A stretch of DNA of 6,487 nucleotides from Chitinophagaceae bacterium (lineage in GTDB: Bacteria; Bacteroidota; Bacteroidia; Chitinophagales; Chitinophagaceae), in NCBI GenBank assembly GCA_003455235.1, contig DMRT01000156.1, forward strand, positions 1 to 6,487, written 5' to 3'. This document shows, piece by piece, positions 5,510 to 6,487 of the stretch. The position numbers and the translations under genes are program-made. Positions within the stretch are counted from its first letter, which is position 1; each line of letters starts with the position of its first letter. Below the pieces are notes generated by a model. That model was not told the DNA's origin. It saw nothing but the letters and a program-made list of their open reading frames with translations, and made no database searches.

Positions 5510-6487
5510 TTATATCTTCCCGGATACTTTATCACGCCTGATGAATTTCCCGTTCCCCTTTTCCACCAGGCATTTTCCGTCATTGATCACCACCTGTCCT
5601 CTCAGCAGAACGGTTTTTGTTTTACCGGTGAGCGGCCAGCCTTCGTAAGCCGAGTAATCGGTATTCATGTGATGGGTATTTACGCTGATGGTATGTTCTT
5701 TATTGGGATCGAATAAAACAATGTCGGCATCAGAACCCGGGGCTATACAACCCTTGCGGGGGAACATGCCGAATATCTTTGCGGGGTTGGTGGATAATAC
5801 CTCCACAAACTTATTCATCGTTATCCTCCCTTTTCTTACGCCTTCGCTGTACAATAATTCCACCCGGTGTTCAATTGCCGGATGCCCGTTTGGTATTTTG
5901 GAAAAATCATCCCTGCCCATCAGCTTCTGTTCCCACTTAAACGGACAGTGATCCGTAGCCACCACCTGCACCAGGCCCTGGTTGATACCAGCCCACAACG
6001 CTTCCTGGTCTTTCTTTTCCCGCAGGGGCGGGCTCATTACCCATTTGGCTCCATCGAAATTCTTCTCATACAAAGATGCATCGAGTAATAAATACTGGAT
6101 GCAGGTTTCGGCAAATACTTTCTGGTTATGACGATTATTATCCCGTACGGCATTCAGGGCTCCCTCGCAGGTCATGTGCACAATATAGCCCGGGCAACCG
6201 GTATACCCGGCAATGGAAGCAAACCGTTCCGATGCCTCTGCCTCCGTTATTTCGGGCTGCGATAAATAATGATACAGCGGAGCCAGGTTTCCTTCGGTCT
6301 TGTTCTTCGCAATCAGGAAGTCGATCATATCTCCATTCGTGGCATGAACCGTAACCATTCCCCCTCTTTTCTTCACCTCGTTCATCAGCCCCACCATCTG
6401 CTTATCATCGATCATCAAGGCTCCTTTATAAGCCATGAACATTTTAAAAGAAGTGATGCCTTCTTTTTCGATCAGGTCCACAATCTC
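5510..6487 (-). CDS. hydA: Dihydropyrimidinase/hydantoinase, 5' end beyond window
   Basis: This is a metal-dependent amidohydrolase that opens 5,6-dihydrouracil or dihydrothymine to the N-carbamoyl-beta-amino acid. The C-terminal 325 residues are present. The frame is open to the window edge and the GTG at 6479-6481 is an internal Val, not a start; about 135 residues should be missing by comparison with D-hydantoinases. In visible numbering, the segment ITSFKMFMAYK puts the carboxylated metal-bridging Lys at 15 and the oxyanion Tyr at 20. Metal ligands are His48 (VHATNGD), His104 (IVHMTCEGA) and Asp179 (VATDHCP). SPPLR (152-156) and PNG (199-201) are substrate-contact segments, followed by STNPAKIFGMFPRKG and GSDADIVLFDP, typical of the family C-terminus. 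Two spots depart from the usual sequence: HATNGD where HAENGD is normal, and PNGHPAIEHR where PNGxPGxEDR is common. A hydantoinase of other specificity is possible, but context favours dihydropyrimidinase. It is the first pyrimidine gene visible here; its promoter lies outside. Confidence 0.93.
   Translation of the reverse strand, partial: EIVDLIEKEGITSFKMFMAYKGALMIDDKQMVGLMNEVKKRGGMVTVHATNGDMIDFLIAKNKTEGNLAPLYHYLSQPEITEAEASERFASIAGYTGCPGYIVHMTCEGALNAVRDNNRHNQKVFAETCIQYLLLDASLYEKNFDGAKWVMSPPLREKKDQEALWAGINQGLVQVVATDHCPFKWEQKLMGRDDFSKIPNGHPAIEHRVELLYSEGVRKGRITMNKFVEVLSTNPAKIFGMFPRKGCIAPGSDADIVLFDPNKEHTISVNTHHMNTDYSAYEGWPLTGKTKTVLLRGQVVINDGKCLVEKGNGKFIRRDKVSGKI

Noticed and set aside
6479..6481. 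GTG as a start codon of the hydantoinase
   Set aside because: The frame stays open to the window edge with sensible family sequence (E-I-V-D-L-I), and known hydantoinases extend about 135 residues further upstream, so this GTG is an internal valine.

Overview
The window looks like a piece of a Bacteroidota chromosome, probably from the Chitinophagaceae or a near relative. Four things point that way: the Bacteroidetes-type -7 promoter motif (TACCTTTG), the A-rich leaders without clear Shine-Dalgarno sequences, the outer-membrane barrel whose signal peptide ends in AFS|Q, and the AT-rich repeat spacers. The assignment rests on style and memory, not on a search. Every gene I can support lies on the minus strand, so transcription runs from the right edge to the left.

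Right to centre (6487 down to 1817) is a reductive pyrimidine (uracil/thymine) catabolic cluster in the order hydantoinase/dihydropyrimidinase (5' end cut off by the window), nitrilase-superfamily beta-ureidopropionase, preT, preA. PreT and PreA together form the NAD(P)H-dependent dihydropyrimidine dehydrogenase that makes dihydrouracil/dihydrothymine. The dihydropyrimidinase opens the ring to N-carbamoyl-beta-amino acids, and the ureidopropionase releases beta-alanine or beta-aminoisobutyrate plus CO2 and ammonia. All three enzymatic steps are therefore encoded together. No transporter or regulator is visible.

The first two genes are 19 nt apart. The two gaps around preT are longer (91 and 103 nt), AT-rich, and each is filled by an imperfect long inverted repeat with a 21-22 nt loop. 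One arm of the second repeat supplies the last codons and the stop of preT.

Left part (1816 to 1) begins with a 142-nt gap that carries a good Bacteroidetes-type promoter facing left. A two-gene unit follows: a signal-peptide-bearing outer-membrane beta-barrel of Phenol_MetA_deg style, and, 5 nt later, a lipoprotein with a PAP2/vanadium-haloperoxidase-like domain that runs off the left edge. The lipoprotein appears to lack two canonical phosphate/vanadate-pocket residues. This barrel plus degenerate PAP2 lipoprotein pair is the least explained part of the window; the catabolic cluster itself belongs to well-known families.

There is no tRNA, rRNA, CRISPR array, insertion sequence or gene-free stretch above 300 bases.
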